The notes: a model not told the origin generated them from the letters alone. Positions 17,526 through 26,852 are shown, numbered from the stretch's first letter. The stretch: DNA of 64,000 bases from Promethearchaeia archaeon (GCA_029856155.1 JAHQWL010000088.1:25459-89458), one strand, 5' to 3'. Numbers and translations: made by a program.

Positions 17526-18881
17526 ATGGAACCTAAAAAACAAACAATAATTTTTGTTTTAATTGCCGTAATATCTACCGCTGCAATTGTTGCAGGAGTA
17601 ACTTATGTTATTTTGGCTCCCACTCCAGAAGGAGAAGTGGACGCACTCGAGATATACCACTGGTGGACATCGGGAGGGGAAGCAGCAGCAATTACAGCGC
17701 TTGTAGATGAGTTCATAGCACTACATCCCGATACAACTGTTCAACAGGTCCAAATTGCTGGAGGAGGAGGTTTTGAAATGAGAGTAAAGATAAAAACATT
17801 GATGCTTGCAGGACAACCTCCAGATACTTTCCAAATTCATAATGGTTATGAGTGGAAAATATTTTATGATGCCGGCTTGTTAAATAATATAGATCCTATC
17901 TGGACAACAGCGTTAAAAGCTGCAGTTCCTGATGTTGTAGAAGATATAAGTAAAGGACCTGATGGCCATTACTACGCTGTCCCTGTTAACATTCATAGAA
18001 GTAATGTATTATGGTTTAATTATGAAATACTTAATGATACTGGAATAGATCCCGCAACACTTACTACTTGGCCAGCTTTTTGGGCTGCATGTGATGCTAT
18101 AATAGCCAATCCAAACTATACCATTACGGCACCAGTCGCAATGGGAGAGCAATGGACTGCTGCACATGCTTTTGAACAAGTTCTTGCTAGTGTAGGTATT
18201 GATACCTATGAAGCATGGATAAATGGAGAAATTGATAGTACTTCAGCAACCCATTACGCTGATTTAGTCACTGCCTGTGAAATCTATAAAACCCTTACAA
18301 CTTATATTAATTCTGATTGGGCTGGAAAATCATGGGATAGTGCTATAGCTAAATTGCTTGCCGCAACACCAACTGCTGCGTTTGCAATTATGGGTGATTG
18401 GGCAAACGGAGAATTCTTCCAAGCAGAATGGGATCATGGTGTTGACTATGGAACTATCGGAGTTCCAGGAACAGGTAATATGTATGGTCTTGTAGTAGAT
18501 TGTTTTGAAAAACCAAAAAATATTCTTCATCCAACTGCTGTAGACAACTGGTTAGGAGTGGTTGCTTCAAAAGATGGACAAGATGCCTTTAATCCTCTAA
18601 AAGGATCAATATCCGCCCGAACTGATGCAAATATTTCTAAGTATGGGGCTTATCAACAATCTGCTATAGCAGACTTTAATACAATTGACGCTTCTCCTAC
18701 TTCATATATGTTTCCAAGTGTAGTTCATGGTAGTGGTGCTCCAGAAGCATTTAATACTGATTTTATTCCTTTAATCGGAGCATTAACCTCAGGTACAGCT
18801 ACCGCCTCTCAAACAGCTACAGCTTTAGCTGCCCTAGCGGCTACATATAGCAGTGATTTTATCAAAACATGGAGTTTATAA
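17526..18881 (+). CDS. Sugar ABC transporter substrate-binding protein
   Basis: A 451-residue extracellular solute-binding protein family 1 member. Residues 5-29 are a hydrophobic anchor or signal; a short linker (PTPEGEVDALE) leads to IYHWWTSGGEAAAI, typical of glucose/mannose-type binding proteins (GtsA-like). The mature domain contains LMLAGQPPDTFQIHNGYEW and DGHYYAVPVNIHRSNVLWFN, with aromatic residues suited to stacking on sugar rings. It would be anchored on the outer face of the membrane and hand substrate to the two permeases downstream. The start ATG follows AGAGATGATATAAAA. The exact sugar is not determinable here. Confidence 0.9.
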   Translation: MEPKKQTIIFVLIAVISTAAIVAGVTYVILAPTPEGEVDALEIYHWWTSGGEAAAITALVDEFIALHPDTTVQQVQIAGGGGFEMRVKIKTLMLAGQPPDTFQIHNGYEWKIFYDAGLLNNIDPIWTTALKAAVPDVVEDISKGPDGHYYAVPVNIHRSNVLWFNYEILNDTGIDPATLTTWPAFWAACDAIIANPNYTITAPVAMGEQWTAAHAFEQVLASVGIDTYEAWINGEIDSTSATHYADLVTACEIYKTLTTYINSDWAGKSWDSAIAKLLAATPTAAFAIMGDWANGEFFQAEWDHGVDYGTIGVPGTGNMYGLVVDCFEKPKNILHPTAVDNWLGVVASKDGQDAFNPLKGSISARTDANISKYGAYQQSAIADFNTIDASPTSYMFPSVVHGSGAPEAFNTDFIPLIGALTSGTATASQTATALAALAATYSSDFIKTWSL

Positions 18882-18896
18882 AATAAATTCTAAAAC

Positions 18897-18907
18897 TTTT
18901 TTTTTTT
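18897..18907 (+). terminator. Intra-operon T-run after the binding-protein gene
   Basis: A run of 11 T residues begins 16 bases after the binding-protein stop codon. Archaeal RNA polymerase terminates at oligo-T tracts without needing a hairpin. Partial termination here would give more binding protein than permease, as seen in many ABC importers. This is inference from the sequence; read-through must occur if the permeases have no promoter of their own. Confidence 0.45.
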
Positions 18908-18956
18908 ATATTATTTAGTAAGATTAAATTTACTCAAAAAATAGTAAGGTGTTAAA

Positions 18957-19910
18957 TTGGAACAAATAAGTGAAGAGATAGATAAAATTGAAGATTTTAA
19001 AGTTGAAAAAAAGCTTAAATTTTCAAAAGATATAATAAATAACATATTTGCTAGAGATAAATTAATTATTCGATTAATTTTCATTACTTGTTGTATTCTT
19101 GTAGCATACTTTGTATATTATTTTATAGTATGGAATATTCTTGTCTCAATGACAGATTGGCAGGGATTAATTCAAACTTATAATTTTGTAGGTTTTGAAA
19201 ATTATCTCAGAATGCTTGATGATCCAATATTTTGGACTTCTTTAACAAACAATCTTGTCTTTATGCTTGTATTTATACCGTCCAGTATTGTTATTGGACT
19301 CTTCTTAGCAATACTTTTAGATCAAAAAATCAGGAAAGAGAGTGTCTTTAGGACAATATATTTATTACCTTATGCGCTTTCATTCATTGTTACTGCTTAT
19401 TTATGGCAATGGATGTTTACTGAAGAGGGTGTTATTAATTTTATATTAGATCTATTTGGTCTTGGATTTTTAAAGATGTCTTGGATAAGTGATCCAGATA
19501 TAGCGCTTTTCAGTGTTTCATTCGCTTTAGTTTGGCAATTTTCTGGTTACATAATGTTAATTTTTTTAGCAGCAATAAGAACCGTTCCACAATCACATAT
19601 TATGGCTGCCCAAATAGATGGTGCGTCTGGTTTTAGACTATATACACGTGTTATTATCCCACAAATTAAGACATCGACTTTTACAGCTTTTGTTATTCTT
19701 ATGATATTTTCCTTAAAAGCGTTTGATTTTATATGGATTTTAACCGATGGAGGTCCAGGTTGGGCAACTACAATTTTACCAATTACTGTATATAAAGTAG
19801 CCTTTAAATCAAATCAATTTGCTTATAGCTCTGCAATTGCAACAACATTATTATTAATAGTTATGGTAATTGTAATTCCTTACCTTTATATAACATATAG
19901 GAAGAGGTAA
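18957..19910 (+). CDS. Sugar ABC transporter permease (MalF-type)
   Basis: A 317-residue membrane protein with about six to seven helices and the EAA loop AAQIDGASGFRLYTRVIIPQ, which docks on the ATPase. The cytosolic N terminus is extended and charged (residues 1-35). NFVGFENYLRML before the second helix matches the MalF/UgpA family. Start is TTG, seven bases after GGTG (AAGGTGTTAAATTG). It follows the binding-protein gene by 75 bases and precedes the second permease by six bases, so the two permeases are translated together. Confidence 0.9.
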   Translation: MEQISEEIDKIEDFKVEKKLKFSKDIINNIFARDKLIIRLIFITCCILVAYFVYYFIVWNILVSMTDWQGLIQTYNFVGFENYLRMLDDPIFWTSLTNNLVFMLVFIPSSIVIGLFLAILLDQKIRKESVFRTIYLLPYALSFIVTAYLWQWMFTEEGVINFILDLFGLGFLKMSWISDPDIALFSVSFALVWQFSGYIMLIFLAAIRTVPQSHIMAAQIDGASGFRLYTRVIIPQIKTSTFTAFVILMIFSLKAFDFIWILTDGGPGWATTILPITVYKVAFKSNQFAYSSAIATTLLLIVMVIVIPYLYITYRKR

Positions 19911-19916
19911 TAAGAA

Positions 19917-20834
19917 ATGAGTTCACATGAAGTAAACCAAACTGAAACGTTAGACGTAATAGATGATTTAAAATGGGAAAAGATTCACGGTAGTAAAGGA
20001 TTTAGATTATTAAAAATAAGGCAAATAATAAAAAAAATAATACTTTATACTGTTTTAATAGTTGCCTTAATTGTAACGGTAATACCACTTTGGTCCGGTA
20101 TTATGTCTGCCTTTAAAACTCAAGCAGATTTATCATTAACATCACCACTTGCTCCACCTACAATTCCAACATTCGAGCCTTTAATTTATGCTTGGAAGGA
20201 ATTGCAGCGACCTTTAATAAATTCCGTTCTATTTACTACTCTAGCAACTATCTTTTCTTGTTTGCTCGGTTCTATATGTGGTTTTGTATTGACTAAATTA
20301 AAGTTCAAAGGTTCTAATACTGTATTTCTTCTTATTACTTTAGGAATTTTCCTTCCATATCAGTCTATTATAATTCCTCTTTTTATTACTATAAGAAATT
20401 TGGGAATATATGATACAATGTGGGCTATGATATTAGTACATTCAGTCTATGGAATTCCTATGACGACACTTCTCTTTAGAAGTTATTATGAATCGATACC
20501 AATCAGTATAATAGACGCGGCTAAAACTGATGGGGCGGGAGTAATGGCGATATATAGAAGGCTTATACTTCCATTATCTCCTTTACCCTTTGTTGTTGCT
20601 GGAGTGTTTCAGTTTACTAGTATTTGGAATGATTATCTTTTTGCTCTGATACTTACAGGGTCAAATTTCGAACCAGCTTCATTTGCCCTTTCAAATATGG
20701 CAGGAGGAACTGAAACTGCTTGGAATAATACAATGGCGGGTACTTTTTTGTATTCTTTACCTATTTTACTTATTTTTGTTTTGTTAGGTAAATATTTAAT
20801 GCAAGGATTAATGGCAGGAGCAGTAAAAGGTTAG
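19917..20834 (+). CDS. Sugar ABC transporter permease (MalG-type)
   Basis: A 305-residue membrane protein with six predicted helices. PLWSGIMSAFKTQADL after the first helix and the EAA loop DAAKTDGAGVMAIYRRLILP are signatures of MalG/UgpE permeases. It forms the heterodimeric channel with the preceding permease. The C terminus (LLGKYLMQGLMAGAVKG) is the usual family ending. Gaps of six bases before and ten bases after indicate one transcript with the neighbours. Confidence 0.92.
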   Translation: MSSHEVNQTETLDVIDDLKWEKIHGSKGFRLLKIRQIIKKIILYTVLIVALIVTVIPLWSGIMSAFKTQADLSLTSPLAPPTIPTFEPLIYAWKELQRPLINSVLFTTLATIFSCLLGSICGFVLTKLKFKGSNTVFLLITLGIFLPYQSIIIPLFITIRNLGIYDTMWAMILVHSVYGIPMTTLLFRSYYESIPISIIDAAKTDGAGVMAIYRRLILPLSPLPFVVAGVFQFTSIWNDYLFALILTGSNFEPASFALSNMAGGTETAWNNTMAGTFLYSLPILLIFVLLGKYLMQGLMAGAVKG

Positions 20835-20844
20835 AGGTTATATT

Positions 20845-21966
20845 ATGCCAAATGTAAAAATAAGAAATTTAGTAAAGAAATATGGAGATATTTATGCACT
20901 GGATAAAATAAACTTAGATATAAACGATGGTGAACTATTCATATTACTTGGCCCATCTGGTTGTGGAAAAACAACAACTCTCTTTAGTGTCGCAGGGTTG
21001 ATTAAACCTGATGAAGGTGAAATATGGTTTGGAGACCATTTGATTACTAGTGCTGAGAGGAATTACATTGAAAGACCTCAAGATAGAAATATTGCTATGG
21101 TTTTTCAAGACTATGCTATCTACCCTCATTTGACTGTTTTTAAAAATATTGCCTTCCCATTACAAATTATAAATCTAAGTAGAGATGAAATTAAAAAAAG
21201 AGTTTTTGATACAGCAAAAAGTCTTGGAATAGAAGATCTTCTAGAAAGGAAGCCAAAACAACTTAGTGGTGGCCAACGACAAAGAGTAGCTTTAGCCAGG
21301 GCAATTGTTAGGGAGCCTAATGTATTTTTGATGGATGAACCTCTTTCTAATCTTGATGCTAAATTGAGAGTTTTTGCTAGAGCCGAACTTAAAAGATTGC
21401 ATAAAAAATTAGGAATTACAATTATTTATGTAACTCACGACCAGATAGAAGCACTTTCAATGGGAACTACAATTGCGATTTTAAACAAAGGAAAAATTGA
21501 ACAAGTAGGTAAACCAGATAGTATTTATAACTTTCCTAAAAATTTATTTGTTGCGGGGTTCATTGGAAGTCCTCCTATGAATATGTTAGATGGTAGTTTG
21601 AAAAAAGATAATGGAAATGCATATCTAGATTTCGGTTTTACAGAATATAAATTACTAAATGAATTACATCAAATTAATACAGTAAAACATAAGGAAATAG
21701 TGTTAGGCATTCGACCAGAAGATGTTCTTATGTCAAAAGAAATTGTTAATAATTCCGTTAGAGCAATAATTGATATTATAGAACCAATGGGGAGAGAATT
21801 TGAAATACATCTAGATCTAGGGAAAAAAATAATAATTAGTGTAATGAGAAAAATTGAGAATTTTAGAATTGGTGATGAAGTTTATCTAACTTTTAATGAT
21901 AAAAAACTCCATTTTTTTGATAAAAAAACGGGAGAAAATATATTTACATCAAATTATAATGATTAA
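20845..21966 (+). CDS. Sugar ABC transporter ATP-binding protein (MalK/UgpC-type)
   Basis: A 373-residue ATPase that powers the importer. Walker A GPSGCGKTT (residues 33-41), a Q-loop in MVFQDYAIYPHL, signature LSGGQRQRVALARA, Walker B VFLMDEPLSNLDA and switch histidine YVTHDQIEA are all intact. Residues from about 240 onward form the MalK-like regulatory (TOBE/OB) domain, with GIRPEDV as the usual marker. All four importer parts are therefore present in order: binding protein, two permeases, ATPase. It ends about 40 bases before the remnant genes on the other strand. Confidence 0.95.
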   Translation: MPNVKIRNLVKKYGDIYALDKINLDINDGELFILLGPSGCGKTTTLFSVAGLIKPDEGEIWFGDHLITSAERNYIERPQDRNIAMVFQDYAIYPHLTVFKNIAFPLQIINLSRDEIKKRVFDTAKSLGIEDLLERKPKQLSGGQRQRVALARAIVREPNVFLMDEPLSNLDAKLRVFARAELKRLHKKLGITIIYVTHDQIEALSMGTTIAILNKGKIEQVGKPDSIYNFPKNLFVAGFIGSPPMNMLDGSLKKDNGNAYLDFGFTEYKLLNELHQINTVKHKEIVLGIRPEDVLMSKEIVNNSVRAIIDIIEPMGREFEIHLDLGKKIIISVMRKIENFRIGDEVYLTFNDKKLHFFDKKTGENIFTSNYND

Positions 21967-22008
21967 TTCCATTGGAACAAAAGATATTATTTTTTATTCC
22001 ATTCTTGT

Positions 22009-22145
22009 TTATAATGGTTTTGCTAGTATAGCTTTAACTCTATGATTTTTAAATTCCCTTGTTGGTACTGGTTTAATTAGACAAATCGTATCTGTCTTTC
22101 TCCCTGTTCCACCAATAGCAATGATCTCTCTATCAATAAAAAGGA
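22009..22145 (-). pseudogene. C-terminal fragment of a pyruvate-kinase-like domain protein
   Basis: The minus strand reads DREIIAIGGTGRKTDTICLI, then KPVPTREFKNHRVKAILAKP and a stop. This matches the last 42 residues of the intact protein at 23693-24277 (DDDIICIGGTGRGADTVCLI and RVKAILAKPL). Nothing upstream of this segment is preserved. It is the tail of a deleted paralogue, stranded about 1.7 kb from the intact copy, and suggests a past tandem duplication in this carbohydrate region. Confidence 0.85.
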
Positions 22146-22152
22146 TATGCAG

Positions 22153-22542
22153 TCACATAGTTATTTCAATTCGATTTTTTTCAGGATCTAATATCGTACT
22201 TTCGAAATAACCGTCCCCCGTATATCTTGGACCACCTAAAATTTCATAACCATCATTAGCTAACCGAGTAGTCAAAGCAATTACCTTTTCCTTAGATCCT
22301 ACAGATATAGCTAAATGAATAAAACCTGTAAACTGTTTATATGGGTTATTTGAAGATTCTGGAATTGATGGCATTTGCATTAGTTCCAACCTAGTTCCAC
22401 CATCAAAGGTTAAGAAATATGACGAGAACTAATGTTTACTATTGAAGTATAGATCATTTGATTTTGCACCAAAATAAGTTTCATAAAAAATTCTAATCTT
22501 TTCCAAGTTCCTAACCCAGATTGCAATATGGTCGATTTTCAA
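22153..22542 (-). pseudogene. VOC (glyoxalase-fold) protein gene interrupted by an in-frame TAG
   Basis: From TTG at 22542, seven bases after GGTGA, the frame encodes KIDHIAIWVRNLEKIRIFYE, a classic VOC first beta strand and helix, then NSKH, a TAG at 22429-22431, and continues in the same frame FSSYFLTFDGGTRLELMQMP through to DPEKNRIEITM. Both VOC half-modules (residues 3-60 and 80-125) and metal-ligand positions (H at the start, E in RLELM and NRIEI) are preserved apart from the stop. It is either a fresh nonsense mutation (one change from CAG or AAG), a sequencing error or a read-through codon. The downstream 78-codon part alone would not make a complete VOC fold. Confidence 0.75.
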
Positions 22543-22649
22543 TAGAATTTCACCTTAAATAGTTTTAATTCATTTAGTCTAATCTTCTTCTAAATGCTAT
22601 CTCTTATTTTCTTTATTATTATTTCTTAAAATTAACGTATAGTAATTAT

Positions 22650-23642
22650 TTATTCTCCGGGATATTTAAAATGCCATTGAGAACGTAATATGTCCATAGT
22701 TTTCATTATTTCTAAAGTTTCATCTAATGGCATGATCTTACTTTCGATTTTATTGGTATTTAAACATTGCATTACTTCCATTGCTTCATAGTTATAACCG
22801 GTTGATTTAAACGGTATCCTAATCGTTTTTTTTGGTTTTCCCTCTAATTTCAAAATCATTTTCGTTGGATGAAAAAAGTCAGGAATTTCCAGATATCCTT
22901 TAATTCCATAGATGAAAGCATCATGTGGCATAATCAGCCTATGTGAAGAAGAAAGCATAGCAGTTTGTCCATTTTCATATTCAAATAAATAACAAGATTT
23001 TTCATCCACATTTGTTTTTCCAATATATGCGCTACTTTTAATTTTCGAAGGAGGTTGTTTATAAATCATTCTCGCAAATGAAATAGGATAGATTCCCAGA
23101 TCAAGTAATGCACCCCCTCCTAAATCAGGATTGAATGAACGGGCTTTAGGGTCTAATTCCTTTTTAATTCCAAAGTCAGCCGTAACATGTTGAATTTCTC
23201 CTAATAGGCCCTCGTCTACAAATTCATTTAATTTTACGATACAAGGTAAAAATCTTGTCCACATAGCTTCCATTAAAAATATATTATTGTTACGGGCTGT
23301 GTTAATTAACCCTTCAGCTTGTTTAGCATTCAATGTAATAGGTTTTTCACAGAGAACTGGTTTTCCGTGATTTAGACAGAGTAATGTATTTTTATAATGG
23401 AAATTATGAGTAGTTGCAATATATATAACATCCACAGCGGGATTCTTTACCAATTCTTCATAATTATTATATACATTTTTCACACCGAACATTTTACCAA
23501 AACTTTCAGCTTTTCCCTCTGTTCTAGAAGCAACACCCTCTAATATTGCATCGGGAACTACCTTTAATCCCTCAGCAAACTTATAGGCTATCCTTCCACA
23601 ACCTAAAATTCCCCATTTTATTATATTACCCATATTATTCAT
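22650..23642 (-). CDS. Gfo/Idh/MocA-family NAD(P)-dependent oxidoreductase
   Basis: A 330-residue dehydrogenase. The Rossmann motif GILGCGRIAYKFAEGL is at residues 10-25, the EKP motif (PVLCEKPITLN) near residue 97, and the C-terminal sheet domain carries DLGGGALLDLGIYPISFARM. The layout is closest to the glucose-fructose oxidoreductase and dihydrodiol dehydrogenase group. It probably oxidises or reduces a sugar or polyol. Its location between the sugar importer and a GPH symporter fits carbohydrate metabolism. The first ATG is followed by two Met-Gly-like options; ATG at 23642 has no clear Shine-Dalgarno. Confidence 0.85.
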   Translation of the reverse strand: MNNMGNIIKWGILGCGRIAYKFAEGLKVVPDAILEGVASRTEGKAESFGKMFGVKNVYNNYEELVKNPAVDVIYIATTHNFHYKNTLLCLNHGKPVLCEKPITLNAKQAEGLINTARNNNIFLMEAMWTRFLPCIVKLNEFVDEGLLGEIQHVTADFGIKKELDPKARSFNPDLGGGALLDLGIYPISFARMIYKQPPSKIKSSAYIGKTNVDEKSCYLFEYENGQTAMLSSSHRLIMPHDAFIYGIKGYLEIPDFFHPTKMILKLEGKPKKTIRIPFKSTGYNYEAMEVMQCLNTNKIESKIMPLDETLEIMKTMDILRSQWHFKYPGE

Positions 23643-23692
23643 TTATTATTTTAATCGAATTTAATAGTAAAATCTTGTTATTCCCTTTTTGT

Positions 23693-24277
23693 TTATAATG
23701 GTTTTGCGAGTATCGCTTTAACTCTTAACTGATGAAATAAACTTGTAGTCATGGGTTTTATTAGGCATACTGTATCTGCTCCTCTCCCTGTCCCACCAAT
23801 ACAAATGATATCATCATCAAGATTTGAAATTAGTCCCGCATCAGCAACCATGGCTGCAATCTCCATACAAACTTTTGTACCCTGACTGAAATTTTCTCGA
23901 AGATATTTAGCCATAATCTCTACAGGAGCCCACTGCTTTAAAGACATCCGAAGGCTTCTTTCTACTGAACCAAATGCGTGTGTCGCGGAAAATACAATTA
24001 AACCGTCCTGTCTCAACTCTTTTATTAAATCCTCAGGAAATTCTTGTCTCTTTTCTGTTCCACCAAAGTAAAATGAGTGGGTAACAATTATCAGTTTATA
24101 TTTTTTAAGATCAAAGATATCTTTTGCCTTTTGAGCAGTCATACCAGTAGTGCTGGCAATTACAATCTCTTTTATACCAAATTTTTCAGCGTATTTTTTA
24201 GCAATTTCTAATGCTTTTTCAGTGTTCTGAGGCCCCCCATTTTCAAAATAAGTAACTTCAATATTTAAATCTGGCAT
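23693..24277 (-). CDS. Pyruvate kinase alpha/beta-like domain protein
   Basis: A 194-residue protein matching the stand-alone pyruvate kinase C-terminal-like domain family. Markers are NTEKALEIAKKYAEKFGIKE, ASTTGMTAQKAKDIFD, the conserved HAFGSVERS region and IGGTGRGADTVCLIKP. It has no pyruvate kinase catalytic barrel. The family's biochemical role is not known to me; a ligand-binding or regulatory role is often assumed. A fragment of a second copy lies at 22009-22145. The gene is about 50 bases upstream of the Gfo/Idh gene on the same strand, so the two may be co-transcribed. Confidence 0.8.
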   Translation of the reverse strand: MPDLNIEVTYFENGGPQNTEKALEIAKKYAEKFGIKEIVIASTTGMTAQKAKDIFDLKKYKLIIVTHSFYFGGTEKRQEFPEDLIKELRQDGLIVFSATHAFGSVERSLRMSLKQWAPVEIMAKYLRENFSQGTKVCMEIAAMVADAGLISNLDDDIICIGGTGRGADTVCLIKPMTTSLFHQLRVKAILAKPL

Positions 24278-24470
24278 ATATCATCAAAATTTTTACTTTT
24301 AATATTTAAAATATTATTTTTTTATTAGTAAAGAATATGATTCTAATTAAATGAATATTATTAAGGTCAAGGTTGTTCTTTATAAGTATTGATATAGTTT
24401 TAAAAAGATCAAAATCTAAATACATTTAATTACTTTTTAATGTAAATTTAATAACAAATGTGGATATAAT

Positions 24471-25922
24471 ATGAGCGAAAGAGAAATTTCTTTAAAAGAA
24501 AAAATATTATTTGGCACAAACGCGTTCCCAGATCAAATGACTTATCAAGCATTTACTATTTATGTGTTTACTTTTTTCTTTGCTGTTGTACATCTCAGCA
24601 TGCTTGAAATGTGGATAGGATTCGTTCTATGGGGTATTTGGAATATGTTTAACGATCCTCTTTTAGGAGCATTAAGCGAAAAAACAAAACAAAAAGGTAG
24701 ATTGGGAAAACGTAAATTTTATTTGATAATTTCATTTATCCCGCTCGCGTTGATAATGATTTTTCTTTTTACAGTAATTCCAAGGGACCCACTTAGTACC
24801 TCACAGTTTACTTTTCATTTCTGGTATTTTATGTTAATAATTTTCACCTTTGAATTCTTTTATACAATGTTTTCAGTAAATACAAATGCTGTATTCCCCG
24901 AAATGTTTCCCACAGAAAAACAAAGAGGCGATGTAAACGTATTTATAAAAGCCTTTACTATGGTTGCTGTAATACTTGCTTCATTAATTCCTACATTTAT
25001 CGTAACTCCTTCTTTAGTTCCAACAACTGATCCATTAGTTGATCCAGTAACTTACGCAGCAGAAGTTGCTAGTATTCAGAATAAATATATTATTTCTGGT
25101 ATAGTATTAGCTGTAATAATATTGATCACAGCAATTTTGTTTATTTTCTTTGGTGTGAAAGAAAAAGAAGAACAAATAAGTGATTTTGAAAAAAGACCAG
25201 GATTTTTCGAATCATTGAAAATAACATTTTCAAATAGAACATTTATAAAATTCACACTTGGAAATATGCTTATTTGGTATTGCTTTAATATATTATTAAC
25301 AATATTTCCACTCTACGCTGTCTACGTACTGGGAAGAACTAAAGGAACCTCATTAATTGGCATTACATTGATGTTAGCGCTATTATCTGCAGCATTTCTT
25401 ATGCCTATTCAAGCAAGGATTAGAAAAAGATACGGTACTCGTAAAGGATTAATGATTGGCTTGGGAATATGGATAATCACTTTATTTCCCCTAGTTCTTT
25501 TATCAAATAATGAAATAAGTAGAACATTATCATTATTTGTCTTTATAACGATAGGATTTGGCTTATCAGCTGCGCTATTTTTTATTGATATAATTCACGG
25601 TGATGTAATTGATCAAGATGCACTTAAATTTGGCATAAAAAGAGCAGCTAGCTATTATGGTGTAAATGCTTTTATCCATCGTTTTTCAATGATACTTGGA
25701 ATTACAACTATTTATATTATCTTTTCGGGAACTGGATGGAGTAGTTATGTACCTGTTGTTGCTGATCCATTATTAAGAGAAATTGGTATAAAAGCTTTGA
25801 TGTTTCTGTTTCCTTCAATAGCTCTTATTGGATCAATTCTCTTCTTTAAATTTTACGATTTACATGGTGAAAAGCTTGAAAAAATGAGACAGGAATTAGA
25901 AAAACATCCCGAATTAAAGTAA
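24471..25922 (+). CDS. GPH-family (glycoside-pentoside-hexuronide) cation symporter
   Basis: A 483-residue MFS-type transporter with about 12 membrane helices. The loop after helix 2, NMFNDPLLGALSEKTKQKGR followed by LGKRKFY, is the GPH/MelB signature with the cation-site aspartate. FEFFYTMFSVNTNAVFPEMF on helix 4-5 is also typical. A long insert at about residues 185-205 lies outside or between helices. It should co-import a sugar or sugar acid with H+ or Na+. GGATATAAT before the ATG is a plausible Shine-Dalgarno. It ends in a long T-run. Confidence 0.85.
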   Translation: MSEREISLKEKILFGTNAFPDQMTYQAFTIYVFTFFFAVVHLSMLEMWIGFVLWGIWNMFNDPLLGALSEKTKQKGRLGKRKFYLIISFIPLALIMIFLFTVIPRDPLSTSQFTFHFWYFMLIIFTFEFFYTMFSVNTNAVFPEMFPTEKQRGDVNVFIKAFTMVAVILASLIPTFIVTPSLVPTTDPLVDPVTYAAEVASIQNKYIISGIVLAVIILITAILFIFFGVKEKEEQISDFEKRPGFFESLKITFSNRTFIKFTLGNMLIWYCFNILLTIFPLYAVYVLGRTKGTSLIGITLMLALLSAAFLMPIQARIRKRYGTRKGLMIGLGIWIITLFPLVLLSNNEISRTLSLFVFITIGFGLSAALFFIDIIHGDVIDQDALKFGIKRAASYYGVNAFIHRFSMILGITTIYIIFSGTGWSSYVPVVADPLLREIGIKALMFLFPSIALIGSILFFKFYDLHGEKLEKMRQELEKHPELK

Positions 25923-25925
25923 ATA

Positions 25926-25939
25926 TTTTTTTTTTTTTT
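25926..25939 (+). terminator. Oligo-T terminator between convergent genes
   Basis: A 14-base T run starts four bases after the symporter stop codon and overlaps the stop of the convergent BKACE gene. Such a tract is a strong archaeal termination signal on the plus strand. No hairpin precedes it. Confidence 0.55.
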
Positions 25940-26852
25940 ATCTTAATCCTAATTTTTCCCTGGTTTCATCAACAGTAGCGGGATCTCTCCCAAGTTCTTT
26001 GGTTAATCGAACCATCCTTTTTACTAACTGAGCATTACTCTCTACCATTTCTCCTTTCTGATAATATAAAATATCTTCAAGCCCAGTCCGGACATTTCCC
26101 CCCATACAAAGAGCAATCGTTGTTGTTCGAAGATTTAATTTGCCTACAGTAACTACTTGCCAAGTGGATCCTTCTGGTAATAAATCAACCATGTTTAATA
26201 AATTTCTAATTGTTGCTGGTGCTCCTCCTCCGATACCTAAAACAATACTAAAGTGAAGTGGAGGTTCAAGAACCTTGAATCTTGAGACTAACGTCTCAAT
26301 ATTGGTAATATGACTTGTATCATATACTTCAATCTCAATCCCAAAACCCTTTTTATTACAGCGCTCAACATATCGTTTATTGAAAGACAATGGATTATCA
26401 AAAGTATGGTTACCATATTTAGTTTGAAATTCAAAGGTACCAGCGTTAATAGTATGCATATCTGGTGGAGGATCTATATTGAGAAGATTTAACCGTTCTT
26501 TAAGAGTGGGCATAACAATGGTTTGACCGTATTTCCGTCCTTTACTACTAGTTTTAGTACCATATGCTATGCGGGCACCTATTCCATTCCCAATTTGAAC
26601 AATAATTGGACACTTTTCACGTATGAGCTTAACAGCTTTATTATAATATTTGAGATCCGGTGTATTTTGTCCGTCTTCGCCACGAACATGAAGATGTATT
26701 ATTGAAGCACCTGCTTCATAACATTCCAATGCATCTTGAGCTTGCTCTTCAGGAGTTATAGGTATTGCTGGATTTGCCCATTTTCCTTGAATTCCTCCTG
26801 TAATTGCTGCTGTTATAATTACTTTTTCATCTGTAAGTAAATTTGGTTTCAT
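25938..26852 (-). CDS. BKACE family protein (3-keto-5-aminohexanoate cleavage enzyme-like)
   Basis: A 304-residue TIM-barrel protein of the DUF849/BKACE family, which condenses or cleaves beta-keto acids with acetyl-CoA. Signatures: VIITAAITGGIQGKWANP at residues 10-27, the metal-binding HLHVRGEDG near residues 53-61, IVQIGNGIGAR, MHTINAGTFEF and the C-terminal GNVRTGLEDILYY with the catalytic arginine/glutamate region. The lysine-fermentation enzyme Kce is the best-known member, but family members accept many beta-keto acids, so the substrate is not assigned. No other lysine-fermentation genes are seen next to it. Confidence 0.85.
   Translation of the reverse strand: MKPNLLTDEKVIITAAITGGIQGKWANPAIPITPEEQAQDALECYEAGASIIHLHVRGEDGQNTPDLKYYNKAVKLIREKCPIIVQIGNGIGARIAYGTKTSSKGRKYGQTIVMPTLKERLNLLNIDPPPDMHTINAGTFEFQTKYGNHTFDNPLSFNKRYVERCNKKGFGIEIEVYDTSHITNIETLVSRFKVLEPPLHFSIVLGIGGGAPATIRNLLNMVDLLPEGSTWQVVTVGKLNLRTTTIALCMGGNVRTGLEDILYYQKGEMVESNAQLVKRMVRLTKELGRDPATVDETREKLGLR

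Noticed and set aside
22429..22431. Pyrrolysine codon in the VOC gene
   Set aside because: No pylT, pylS or PYLIS-type structure seen in the window; a mutation is far more likely.
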